This document shows positions 1 to 6,784 of a stretch of DNA of 7,210 nt, one piece after another. Below the pieces are notes generated by a model. That model searched no databases, was not told where the DNA came from, and was given only the letters and a program-made list of their open reading frames with translations. The DNA is taken from the NCBI GenBank assembly GCA_029863825.1, contig JAOTUP010000096.1, forward strand, positions 1-7,210. The letters are read 5' to 3'. Within the stretch, counting starts at the first letter, position 1, and every line of letters starts with the position of its first letter. The DNA is from Acidobacteriota bacterium (GTDB lineage Bacteria; Acidobacteriota; Thermoanaerobaculia; Multivoradales; JAHEKO01). The position numbers and the translations under genes were made by a program.

Positions 1-128
1 CGCCGACGGTCGACCTCATTGCGCAGGTCCACCGCGACGGGAATCGGCCTCCACCTGCGCTCCTCGACGCGGCGATCGACCCGCCGACGCTCTCCGAGCC
101 GCCTGTCTGGATGCCGGCGCTCGATCAT
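1..128 (-). CDS. Arg-rich [E/D]RR-repeat protein, N-terminal part
   Basis: This is the first 42 codons of a minus-strand gene that runs off the left edge. The ATG occupies 128-126 and is preceded by a perfect AGGAGG (136-141 on the plus strand as CCTCCT) with a 7-nt spacer, so the start is well supported. The frame has no stop to the window edge. The N-terminus repeats a five-residue unit, [E/D]-R-R-x-x, five times in register: ERR at 3-5, DRR at 8-10, ERR at 13-15, DRR at 18-20, ERR at 23-25. A less charged stretch follows (RPIPVAVDLRNEVDRR, 27-42). Such alternating acidic/Arg-Arg tails probably form charged helices and often precede a folded domain, but that domain lies outside the window. 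I do not recognise the family; PilZ-like or other regulatory proteins with charged N-termini are a guess. That it is a gene is fairly sure; its function is unknown. Confidence 0.68.
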   Translation of the reverse strand, partial: MIERRHPDRRLGERRRVDRRVEERRWRPIPVAVDLRNEVDRR

Positions 129-135
129 ACCCGGC

Positions 136-141
136 CCTCCT
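136..141 (-). promoter_or_regulatory. Ribosome binding site AGGAGG of the left-edge gene
   Basis: On the minus strand this reads AGGAGG, 7 nt before the ATG at 128. It is the main evidence that the Arg-rich reading frame, too short in this window to stand out by length, is a real gene. Confidence 0.7.
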
Positions 142-493
142 CGTCTGGAGATCCGATCTGGAGCAGGAGCAGTGGAATTCTCGTGCATTCGATCACCTCA
201 CGGTCTCGAGATTTCCCAGGAACCACGATATCACTCTACGAGAAGCAAGGACTCTGCCACAATTTCCGCCGCGGCAGTGAGACCTCACTGCGAGCGCCAG
301 GCAGGCCCCTGAGTCATCCGATATCAAAAGACCCGCTCGAACCGAGGCGAGGGCCGGAACTCTTTTCCGAGCTGCGCTTCTCGGCCCGGAAACAAATCCC
401 GGCAGACGGGCATCCCGGTCGTCCCTCCGCCCTCGAGAGTGGTCACTCAGGCGGGCCGGACCGTCAAGATACCTCATGCGGTACGATCGGTTC

Positions 494-500
494 AGGAGGA
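494..500 (+). promoter_or_regulatory. Ribosome binding site AGGAGGA of the SEC-C gene
   Basis: AGGAGGA ends 10 nt before the ATG at 511. The same frame could also start at a GTG at 439, but that codon lacks a comparable site and would add 24 residues unlike the rest of the protein. This site decides for 511. Confidence 0.75.
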
Positions 501-510
501 GTTGTCGTCG

Positions 511-774
511 ATGGCCAAAATGAAGCAGTACAACAAAGTCGTCTGGCCGGGATTCTCGAATGCACCGGCACCCCGACATGTCGCCAAGATCGGCCGCAAC
601 GATCGCTGCCCATGCGGCAGTGGAAGAAAGTACAAGGACTGTCACCAGAGCGAAGGTACCGCGTTTCTCGAAAAGCTAGCGCGCGCGGAGGACAAGCAGC
701 GGCTGCGCGAGCTTCGACAGCACCTCAAGGAGCAAGGTGTGCCGTGGTACCGCCGGCTCTTCGCCCGACTGTGA
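511..774 (+). CDS. Small SEC-C motif (zinc-binding) protein
   Basis: An 87-residue protein with one SEC-C motif at about 27-45: IGRNDRCPCGSGRKYKDCH, with C33, C35, C44 and H45 as expected zinc ligands. In SecA the same motif is a C-terminal zinc finger that binds SecB and ribosomes. Here it is the core of a stand-alone protein with no SecA motor domain. The usual last pair is CC or CH; this one is CH. The first 26 residues are basic (lysines 3, 5, 9 and 26) and hold an aromatic/Pro patch (VVWPGF). Residues 50-73 form a likely charged amphipathic helix, and the end is basic and aromatic (WYRRLFARL). The role of stand-alone SEC-C proteins is poorly known; metal-dependent protein or nucleic-acid contact is an inference. 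The gene converges on the phosphofructokinase gene with only 12 nt between stop codons and no clear terminator. Confidence 0.85.
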   Translation: MAKMKQYNKVVWPGFSNAPAPRHVAKIGRNDRCPCGSGRKYKDCHQSEGTAFLEKLARAEDKQRLRELRQHLKEQGVPWYRRLFARL

Positions 775-786
775 TCTCCGGCCGGC

Positions 787-1989
787 TCAGCCTTCGCTGG
801 TCATGATGAACAGCGGCTTCATCTCGAAGCTCTTGTAGTAGGGGCGGAGCCGCTCGCGGTGATAGAAGCTCTCGACATCTACTACCTTCGAAGTGGAAGT
901 CACGACATCGACGGGCACGTTGTCGTACCTGCCGTTCTTGAGCACCACAAGCCGCCCGTGTATACCGCTCAGAATGAGATCGAGGGCGAGATTCCCGAAA
1001 GCCATCGGCGCAATGGAGTCGATCGCGTCGGGGTCACCGCAGCGAACCAGATACCCGAGCTTCTGGCTGATCACGTTGACCGTGCGCCCGTTGTTGAACG
1101 TCGGTGACAAGCGCTTCAGCTCGACAGAGACGAGGTCGCCTATGCCCCCCAGCTTGGCATGGCCGTAGGCATCCATCTCCTGGTTCGCAAACACCATGGT
1201 GCCGCCCTTGAACGTCGCCCCCTCGGACACCAGCACTACGGCGTAGCGGCTCGGATTCCGCTCGCGGTCATGAGTCAGCCGTTCCGCCAGCACTTCGATG
1301 TCGAACTCGTGCTCCGGAATGACGCAGCGGTTGGCGGCACCGGCCATGGTTGGCAGCATGGCGGTGAATCCCGCGTAGCGGCCGAAGACCTCGATGACCA
1401 GGAATCGCTCGTGAGAGCCCGCCGACGTGCGCAGACGGTTCGTCATTTCGATCGTGCGAGTCACGCAGGTGCTGAATCCGATGCAGTAGTCGGTCCCGGG
1501 GACATCGTTGTCCATCGTCTTGGGGATCGCCACGACTTTCACACCTTCCTGATAGAGCCGAGCGCCGTAACTCAGTGTGTCGTCGCCGCCGATCGGGATG
1601 AGATAATCGATCCCGAGGAACTCCAGATTCGCCAGCACTTCGGGTGTCAGGTCATTGAGTTCGCCGTCGTACCGATCCGCCAGATGGGTCGGCACATCGG
1701 CCTTCTTGACCCGACTCGGTTTGGTGCGCGAGGAGTGAAGAAACGTGCCGCCCGTGCGGCCCGCCTTGTTGACGATCTCTTCGTTCAGATCTTGAACGAA
1801 GCGGCTATTGTCCGCCTCTTTGTCCCGCGCGAGATCCACGAGCCCGGCCCATCCGCGACGGATCCCGATCACCCGATACCCTTCACGGCGGGCCCGAATG
1901 GTGACGGCGCGAATCGCCGGATTGAGGCCCGGCACATCGCCGCCCCCGGTCAAAATGCCTATCGTTCCCTTGTACTCGACGCTCGACAT
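787..1989 (-). CDS. pfp: 6-phosphofructokinase, PPi-dependent type by active-site residues
   Basis: A 400-residue PfkA-superfamily enzyme that phosphorylates fructose 6-phosphate at C1 in cytosolic glycolysis. The N-terminal nucleotide/PPi loop is ILTGGGDVPGLN (12-23). The signature IPIGGDDTLSYG (131-142) has Asp137 where ATP enzymes have Gly (GGDG). PKTMDND (156-162) has Lys157 where ATP enzymes usually have Gly; D160 is the expected catalytic base. These two substitutions are the classical marks of pyrophosphate-dependent enzymes, whose reaction is reversible. Substrate contacts include EVFGRYAG (200-207), PEHEF (225-229) and the LGYLVRCG region (311-318). It is longer than the roughly 320-residue E. 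coli PfkA, with extra sequence around 55-125, as in the long group of PPi/ATP PFKs. ATG 1989 is chosen over 2013 because AAGGAG sits 8 nt upstream. It is divergent from the sigma gene and convergent with the SEC-C gene. Family certain; phosphoryl donor inferred. Confidence 0.95.
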   Translation of the reverse strand: MSSVEYKGTIGILTGGGDVPGLNPAIRAVTIRARREGYRVIGIRRGWAGLVDLARDKEADNSRFVQDLNEEIVNKAGRTGGTFLHSSRTKPSRVKKADVPTHLADRYDGELNDLTPEVLANLEFLGIDYLIPIGGDDTLSYGARLYQEGVKVVAIPKTMDNDVPGTDYCIGFSTCVTRTIEMTNRLRTSAGSHERFLVIEVFGRYAGFTAMLPTMAGAANRCVIPEHEFDIEVLAERLTHDRERNPSRYAVVLVSEGATFKGGTMVFANQEMDAYGHAKLGGIGDLVSVELKRLSPTFNNGRTVNVISQKLGYLVRCGDPDAIDSIAPMAFGNLALDLILSGIHGRLVVLKNGRYDNVPVDVVTSTSKVVDVESFYHRERLRPYYKSFEMKPLFIMTSEG

Positions 1990-1997
1990 CTGTCTTG

Positions 1998-2003
1998 CTC
2001 CTT
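1998..2003 (-). promoter_or_regulatory. Ribosome binding site AAGGAG of the phosphofructokinase gene
   Basis: On the minus strand AAGGAG lies 8 nt before the ATG at 1989. It falls inside the extra eight codons that a start at 2013 would add, so it argues for the shorter 400-residue protein. Confidence 0.75.
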
Positions 2004-2244
2004 CCGCCAGCACCCGATCGACCTCGTCCGGTGCGACCGAAGTCTATCTGGCTCGAGCCCTTGATTGGCGCAGGCACAACTGACGGCCGCGCATGCGACC
2101 GAACTTTCGTTGCCCGACCGGTCCAGGTAGCGCGCGGATCTCATTTCTGATCTTCGGCGACTGATCCGGATCGCCACCGCGGACGCTTCCGCCTCCTATG
2201 CCTCTCGGGTAGACTCCTCATTCCGGAGGTGGTGGGAGCGGGTC
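2004..2244. promoter_or_regulatory. Divergent promoter region, phosphofructokinase / sigma factor
   Basis: About 240 bp between two divergent genes, so promoters for both should lie here. It contains a perfect 10-bp palindrome GATCCGGATC at 2163-2172, a possible operator. A loose ECF-like pair is GAACTT at 2101-2106 and GGTC at 2120-2123, with a spacer slightly short for that class. TAGACT occurs upstream of each gene in its own orientation (minus-strand copy at 2041-2046, plus-strand copy at 2210-2215) and could be a -10 element, but neither has a good -35. Only the region as a whole is well supported. Confidence 0.4.
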
Positions 2245-3069
2245 ATGACCGACAAGACAGGACAGCCGACAGCCAGCGAGCCCGCTGCCGAGGCCATTCC
2301 GAAGCTGCTCGAGTTGTACGGTGACAAGATCCACGCCCTGGGCCTGCGGCTGTGCGGCGGCCCCGAGGAAGCGGAAGACATCGTCCAGGAGACGTTCATG
2401 AACGCCTTCCGGCATTGGGAGCAGTTCGAGGGTCGTGCCCAGCCGTCTACCTGGCTCTTCACCATCGCCAGCCGCGCCTGCCAGCGTATGCGCCGCAAAC
2501 GGTCCGGAGAGCCGAAACGAATCGAATCCCTCGAGAACCTTCTGCCTGCCGGCACGGATTCGCTGCCCGATCCGGCCTCCCTCTCCAACGATCCGGTCGA
2601 GGTGGTCGAGCGAAGAGAGCTCGAGAAGGTCGTCCACCAGGCGATCTCAGGATTGCCGATGCGCTTTCGCCTGCCGCTCGTCCTCAAGGACCTGGCGGAG
2701 TTCAAGATCTCGGAGATTGCCGAGATTCTGGGCGTCAAGGAGGCGACCGTCAAGACGCGCATTCACCGAGCCCGTCTCACTTTGCGCGACACGCTCTCGG
2801 GCGCTCTTCCGGGGCCCAAGGAGTCGTCCGAGCATCCGTCCCGTCAATTCTGCCTCGATTTGCTGCACTCGAAACAGGAAGCCCTCGACCGTGGCGTCGA
2901 CTTTCCGCTCGCAGAAGAGGCGTTCTGCTCTCGCTGCGAGGCCGTTTTCGCCACATTGGATCTGTTGAAGGAGACCTGCACCTGCCTCGGTCGAGGGAAG
3001 GTGCCTGACGAGGTGCGAGAAGCGCTGAAGCGCGAATTCACAGCACGCGAAGCGGAAGAGGCCATGTAG
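2245..3069 (+). CDS. ECF sigma factor with Cys-rich C-terminal extension
   Basis: A 274-residue group IV (extracytoplasmic function) sigma-70 protein. Region 2 spans about 18-88: the DIVQETFMNAFRH stretch (45-57) binds core polymerase and STWLFTIASRACQRMRRKR (68-86) is the region 2.3/2.4 helix for -10 melting and recognition. A linker (about 90-120) is Pro/Asp-rich. Region 4 spans about 124-182, with the helix-turn-helix KISEIAEILGVKEATVKTRI (154-173) that reads the -35. ECF factors usually end near here (about 180-200 residues). This one continues some 90 residues with C203, C228-x2-C231 and C245-x-C247. The spacing of C203 to C228/C231 resembles zinc anti-sigma (ZAS/zf-HC2) domains, but the usual His four residues before the CxxC is Glu224. 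No separate anti-sigma gene follows. GGGAG at 2234-2238 serves ATG 2245. Sigma assignment sure; an in-cis sensory or inhibitory role for the tail is inference. Confidence 0.92.
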   Translation: MTDKTGQPTASEPAAEAIPKLLELYGDKIHALGLRLCGGPEEAEDIVQETFMNAFRHWEQFEGRAQPSTWLFTIASRACQRMRRKRSGEPKRIESLENLLPAGTDSLPDPASLSNDPVEVVERRELEKVVHQAISGLPMRFRLPLVLKDLAEFKISEIAEILGVKEATVKTRIHRARLTLRDTLSGALPGPKESSEHPSRQFCLDLLHSKQEALDRGVDFPLAEEAFCSRCEAVFATLDLLKETCTCLGRGKVPDEVREALKREFTAREAEEAM

Positions 3070-3084
3070 GACAGGCGCCCCCGC

Positions 3085-3114
3085 TGCTTGCGGCCACTGC
3101 GGCGCCGGCAAGCA
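3085..3114 (+). terminator. Stem-loop after the sigma factor gene
   Basis: TGCTTGC (3085-3091) pairs with GCAAGCA (3108-3114), and GGC/GCC extends the stem past one bulged G. It starts 16 nt after the sigma stop codon, where a terminator is expected, but no T-run follows. It may be a weak terminator or a 3'-end stabiliser. Confidence 0.35.
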
Positions 3115-3154
3115 TTCGCTGAGGTGGTGCCTTGCTTCACTTTCCCGGGGAGCG

Positions 3155-3180
3155 GGAACCTTGCGCCCGATCCGTGTCTC
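3155..3180 (+). promoter_or_regulatory. ECF-type promoter candidate
   Basis: GGAAC at 3155-3159 is followed, after 16 nt, by GTCTC at 3176-3180. This resembles the GGAAC ... GTC pattern of many ECF-dependent promoters, with a spacer within about a base or two of known ones. A perfect 6-bp inverted repeat (3142-3147/3153-3158) covers its -35 side. It points toward the DUF302 gene about 250 bp away. If real, the neighbouring sigma factor is the natural candidate to use it; no direct evidence exists in the sequence. Confidence 0.3.
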
Positions 3181-3329
3181 TCAAGGAATGAAGGTGGCGC
3201 CCTCGCGGCGGCGCCGGACTCGTGAGACTGAGATCGGGGACGAGGAGCCAATGATCGATCCCTCCTTCGTCAGACAGATCATGGTCGTGACTACGCTCTC
3301 AGACATGACCGCCTCACCCCCCTCTCAGC

Positions 3330-3390
3330 CTCACGTCACCCGACCCTGATCGGCGGGCCCGCCGGGTGCCGGTGCGTCAGCCGGCGTGAG
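3330..3390 (+). other. Nested inverted-repeat element upstream of the DUF302 gene
   Basis: CTCACG (3330-3335) pairs with CGTGAG (3385-3390). Inside, CACCCG (3337-3342) pairs with CGGGTG (3363-3368) and CCGG (3369-3372) with CCGG (3381-3384). Together they could form a three-helix junction ending 48 nt before the DUF302 ATG. The palindrome GGCGGGCCCGCC (3352-3363) competes with the middle helix. It may be an RNA leader structure, an operator, or chance pairing in GC-rich DNA. Confidence 0.3.
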
Positions 3391-3438
3391 CGTCTGCGCT
3401 AAACTCATCCGCATCATCGCCGAAAAGAAGTCCAGCTT

Positions 3439-3840
3439 ATGACCGTCGAGACAACCAACGCCCTCAAGACCCGCCTGACCAGCCCGTACGACGAGGCCGT
3501 CGAAAAGGTCACGGCGGCGCTCCAGCAGGAGGGTTTCGGCGTTCTGACCGAGATCGACGTCGCGGCGACACTCAAGAAAAAGCTGGATGCGGACTTCCGC
3601 CGGTACGTCATTCTCGGCGCCTGCAACCCCCATCTGGCCCATCAAGCTCTCACCACGGAGCTCGAGATCGGCCTGTTGATGCCGTGCAACGTCATCGTGT
3701 ATGAGGATGGCGAGAGCAGCGTCGTGTCGATCGCCGACCCGAGCGCCATGGTGGAGATGACCGGCATCGCCGAGCTGGCGCCGATTGCCGAGAAAGCGCG
3801 GATCAAGCTGAAACGGGTGATCGATGGCCTTGGCGGCTGA
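3439..3840 (+). CDS. DUF302 domain protein
   Basis: A 133-residue protein that is essentially one DUF302 domain, with no signal peptide or membrane segment, so probably cytosolic. Family hallmarks are visible in order: a segment of the form GFGVLTEIDVAATLKKKL (32-49), VILGACNPHLAHQAL (57-71) with C62, GLLMPCNVIVYED (78-90) with C83, and the DP pair near 100-101. The two Cys lie in the conserved GACNP and PCN contexts of the family. DUF302 proteins have no established biochemical role; small-ligand or metal binding has been suggested from the fold and conserved Cys, which I treat as speculation. ATG 3439 follows a weak GAAG (3427-3430) at 8 nt and gives the normal family length. It follows the Cys-tailed sigma factor on the same strand across a 369-bp regulated-looking gap, hinting that it belongs to that sigma factor's regulon. 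Confidence 0.9.
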   Translation: MTVETTNALKTRLTSPYDEAVEKVTAALQQEGFGVLTEIDVAATLKKKLDADFRRYVILGACNPHLAHQALTTELEIGLLMPCNVIVYEDGESSVVSIADPSAMVEMTGIAELAPIAEKARIKLKRVIDGLGG

Positions 3841-3941
3841 AGACCGCCGAGCCTGAGGCGCTGCCAGGGCACAGTCTGCCCCTTGGCTCCGCAAGCAACC
3901 TCACCCGGTCCGGAGACGGTGACACCGGCGCCGCCACGCAC

Positions 3942-3950
3942 TGGTATCGT
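3942..3950 (+). promoter_or_regulatory. Extended -10 promoter candidate for the phoB-phoR operon
   Basis: TGGTATCGT matches an extended -10 (TGn then TATnnT). GTGACA at 3919-3924, five of six to TTGACA, lies 20 nt upstream, which is long for a -35. Transcription would begin about at the GTG at 3957, giving a leaderless or nearly leaderless mRNA. That fits the absence of a ribosome binding site. Confidence 0.35.
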
Positions 3951-3956
3951 CGGTGA

Positions 3957-4637
3957 GTGAGTGGGCAGCGTCTCCTCGTCATCGAGGACGAAAGCGATAT
4001 TGCGGACGTCCTTCGCTACAACCTCGGCAAGGAGGGCTTCGACGTCGACGTCATTTCTCGCGGCGACCACGCCCTCGAGGCGATCCGTGAAAGCCCCCCC
4101 GATCTACTGCTCCTCGATCTCATGCTTCCCGGGCTGGATGGGCTCGAGCTCATGAGAATCCTGCGCCGCGCTCCGACTACCGCTGCCCTGCCGGTCATCA
4201 TGATTACTGCCCGCGGCGAGGAAATCGACCGCATTGTCGGGCTGGAGCTGGGAGCGGACGACTACATCAGCAAACCCTTCAGCCCGCGGGAAGTCGTTCT
4301 TCGTGTCAAGAGCCTCCTTCGCCGCCTGGAGCCTCAGGCCGAGGCCGAGCTGCTCGAGGCCGGCCGCATTCGCCTCGACGTCACCGGTCACCGGCTCGAG
4401 GTCGATGGCGTCGAGGTATCTCTCACTGCCACCGAGTTTCGGCTTCTGCGCGAGCTCATCGTCAATGCCGGAAGGGTACAGACTCGCGACCGGTTGCTGA
4501 CCGAGGTCTGGGGCTACTCGGACGACGTCGACAGTCGAACCGTCGATACCCATGTCCGCAGGTTGCGGAAGAAGCTCGGCCCGGAATCCACCTTCATCGA
4601 GACTGTCGTTGGTGTCGGGTATCGCATTCGGAAGTAG
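3957..4637 (+). CDS. phoB: PhoB-like response regulator (OmpR/PhoB family)
   Basis: A 226-residue DNA-binding response regulator. The receiver domain (about 4-120) has the acidic pair E10/D11, the phospho-acceptor D54 in LLLLDLMLPGLDG, T84 in MITARGEE and K106 in DDYISKPFSP, all in canonical places. A winged-helix effector domain (about 131-226) ends with the recognition helix region SRTVDTHVRRLRKKLG and the wing VVGVGYRIRK. TARGEEIDRIVGLELGADDY closely matches PhoB, which activates phosphate-starvation genes after phosphorylation by PhoR. The start is GTG: an in-frame TGA sits immediately before it (3954-3956) and strand beta-1 begins at once, so no other start works. No Shine-Dalgarno is visible. 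The kinase gene starts 9 nt after its stop. No pst or phoU genes are in view, so the phosphate role rests on similarity alone. Confidence 0.93.
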   Translation: MSGQRLLVIEDESDIADVLRYNLGKEGFDVDVISRGDHALEAIRESPPDLLLLDLMLPGLDGLELMRILRRAPTTAALPVIMITARGEEIDRIVGLELGADDYISKPFSPREVVLRVKSLLRRLEPQAEAELLEAGRIRLDVTGHRLEVDGVEVSLTATEFRLLRELIVNAGRVQTRDRLLTEVWGYSDDVDSRTVDTHVRRLRKKLGPESTFIETVVGVGYRIRK

Positions 4638-4646
4638 CATTCGGCA

Positions 4647-6020
<1,374 letters not shown>

Positions 6021-6195
6021 ATACTGTGTTCAGTGAGCCGGGAGTGCCGGCAACGAAAAACGCCCCGGCTGCTCGAGCCACCGGGGCGTCAGATCGGTCA
6101 TCAACTGACGCGATTCGTCCTAGAAAGAACACGACCCGACTCGGTAGCGTCAGACCGACGCTGAACACAGCTCCGACCGGCTCTTTTCAAGCAGC
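6021..6195. other. Intergenic region between convergent genes, with nested inverted repeats
   Basis: A 175-bp gap between the kinase and the convergent nucleotidyltransferase gene. CTGTGTTCAG (6024-6033) and CTGAACACAG (6161-6170) form a perfect 10-bp inverted repeat around the whole gap. Inside lie the terminator hairpin (6061-6088) and a second stem, CTGACGC (6105-6111) with GCGTCAG (6147-6153), extended by CGGT (6095-6098) with ACCG (6154-6157). No protein frame of note. Confidence 0.5.
6056..6088 (-). terminator. Intrinsic terminator of the nucleotidyltransferase operon
   Basis: CGCCCCGG (6061-6068) pairs perfectly with CCGGGGCG (6081-6088) over a 12-nt loop. Read on the minus strand, the 8-bp GC stem is followed directly by TTTTT (6060-6056), a textbook intrinsic terminator, about 110 nt past the nucleotidyltransferase stop. 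On the plus strand no T-run follows, so for the kinase gene it would be at most a weak stop. Confidence 0.8.
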
Positions 6196-6780
6196 TTACG
6201 GCCGCTCGACAGATGCGGCCAGCGCCCGTTCCAGAAGTTCGGACACCTCGAGGTGCTCTGCCGAACGGCGGACATAGGTCAGGTCCAACCGGTCACCCTG
6301 TACGAGTACAATCCCCAGGATGTCGCGCCACTGGCGGTCGGACGTTTCGCCGCCCATCCGGTACCACCGCAGTTTCTGGAGGAGGATGTCCTCCGGCGTG
6401 TAGACGTACAGGAAACGATCCGGATCGGCTGCAACCTGCACGTGTTGCCGGCGGTCCATCTGCTCTCCGTCGGCCGGAGATCCGCCCATGACGAACAGGT
6501 CGACCTTGATCGATGTCGCGAGATGAATGAGATTGGCACTCGACTTATCACGAACCGCACGGCGAAGTGCCTCGGTGTCCGAATAGAAGTCCTTCCCCAG
6601 CGCGGCCACAACGGCCTCGATGTTCTCTTCGCTCAACTCCACCACGAGATCGACATCGAGTGTCGATCTCGGCTCACCGCTCATCGAGCTGGCGAGAGAG
6701 CCGCCGACGACATAACGAATGTCGTGTGTCTCCAGCACGTGGGCCACGCGCAAAGCGATGTCGATCGGGTCAGCGGTCAT
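6196..6780 (-). CDS. Nucleotidyltransferase-fold protein, possible toxin-like partner
   Basis: A 194-residue protein of the DNA polymerase beta-like nucleotidyltransferase superfamily. The N-terminal core shows RYVVGGSLASSMSGEPRSTL (22-41), with the GGS loop at 26-28 and the metal-binding pair D42-x-D44 (LDVDLVVEL); the third acid is probably D94 in IKVDLFV. The C-terminal half has YTPEDILLQKLRWYRMGG (127-144) and SDRQWRDILGI (147-157), typical of the AbiEii/DUF6036-type relatives, some of which are toxins that modify tRNA or nucleotides. ATG 6780 is 4 nt after the stop of the upstream 91-residue gene and has no clear ribosome site of its own, so coupled translation is likely; the frame upstream of it is the shadow of that gene. 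Fold and catalytic residues are visible; toxin activity is an inference from context and relatives. Confidence 0.85.
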   Translation of the reverse strand: MTADPIDIALRVAHVLETHDIRYVVGGSLASSMSGEPRSTLDVDLVVELSEENIEAVVAALGKDFYSDTEALRRAVRDKSSANLIHLATSIKVDLFVMGGSPADGEQMDRRQHVQVAADPDRFLYVYTPEDILLQKLRWYRMGGETSDRQWRDILGIVLVQGDRLDLTYVRRSAEHLEVSELLERALAASVERP

Positions 6781-6784
6781 GAGA

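Larger units (their letters stand above)
129..510. other. 382-bp divergent intergenic region
   Basis: No convincing gene lies here. The long open plus-strand frame that crosses it gives low-complexity Ser/Arg/Pro sequence without a recognisable motif and overlaps the SEC-C gene, so I treat it as a by-product of GC richness. Promoters for both the leftward Arg-rich gene and the rightward SEC-C gene must lie here or upstream. Candidate structure: CCGAG at 367-371 can pair with CTCGG at 380-384, and GGGCCG at 351-356 with CGGCCC at 382-387; the two are mutually exclusive. I found no -35/-10 pair good enough to name. Confidence 0.5.
3070..3438. other. 369-bp intergenic region with several inverted repeats
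   Basis: I find no gene that I trust here. It holds a stem-loop just after the sigma gene (3085-3114), a hairpin TTCCCG/CGGGAA (3142-3158) overlapping an ECF-like promoter candidate (3155-3180), and a nested multi-helix element (3330-3390) close to the DUF302 start. A 32-codon frame at 3251-3349 has AGGAG only 3 nt before its ATG and encodes nothing recognisable. The gap is long for such a compact region, which suggests it carries regulation for the DUF302 gene. Confidence 0.5.

Noticed and set aside
193..645. Minus-strand 150-codon frame
   Set aside because: Largely antisense to the SEC-C gene, no ribosome site and no recognisable motif.
111..806. Long plus-strand open frame (231 codons, open from position 3)
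   Set aside because: It overlaps the SEC-C gene in another frame, has no ribosome site, gives Ser/Arg/Pro-rich sequence without a motif, and lies opposite a well-supported minus-strand start at 128.
1159..2064. Plus-strand 301-codon frame
   Set aside because: Antisense shadow of the phosphofructokinase gene, whose family motifs are unmistakable.
3251..3349. 32-codon plus-strand frame before the DUF302 gene
   Set aside because: AGGAG is only 3 nt from the ATG, the peptide matches nothing I know, and its end runs into the inverted-repeat element. It could be a leader peptide, but support is too thin.
3400..3405. TAAACT as a -10 element for the DUF302 gene
   Set aside because: No -35-like hexamer lies at 16-18 nt, and one AT-rich hexamer alone is weak evidence.
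3832..3848. GGCGG/CCGCC stem over the DUF302 stop codon as a terminator
   Set aside because: Only 5 bp with a 7-nt loop, overlapping the coding end and not followed by T residues.
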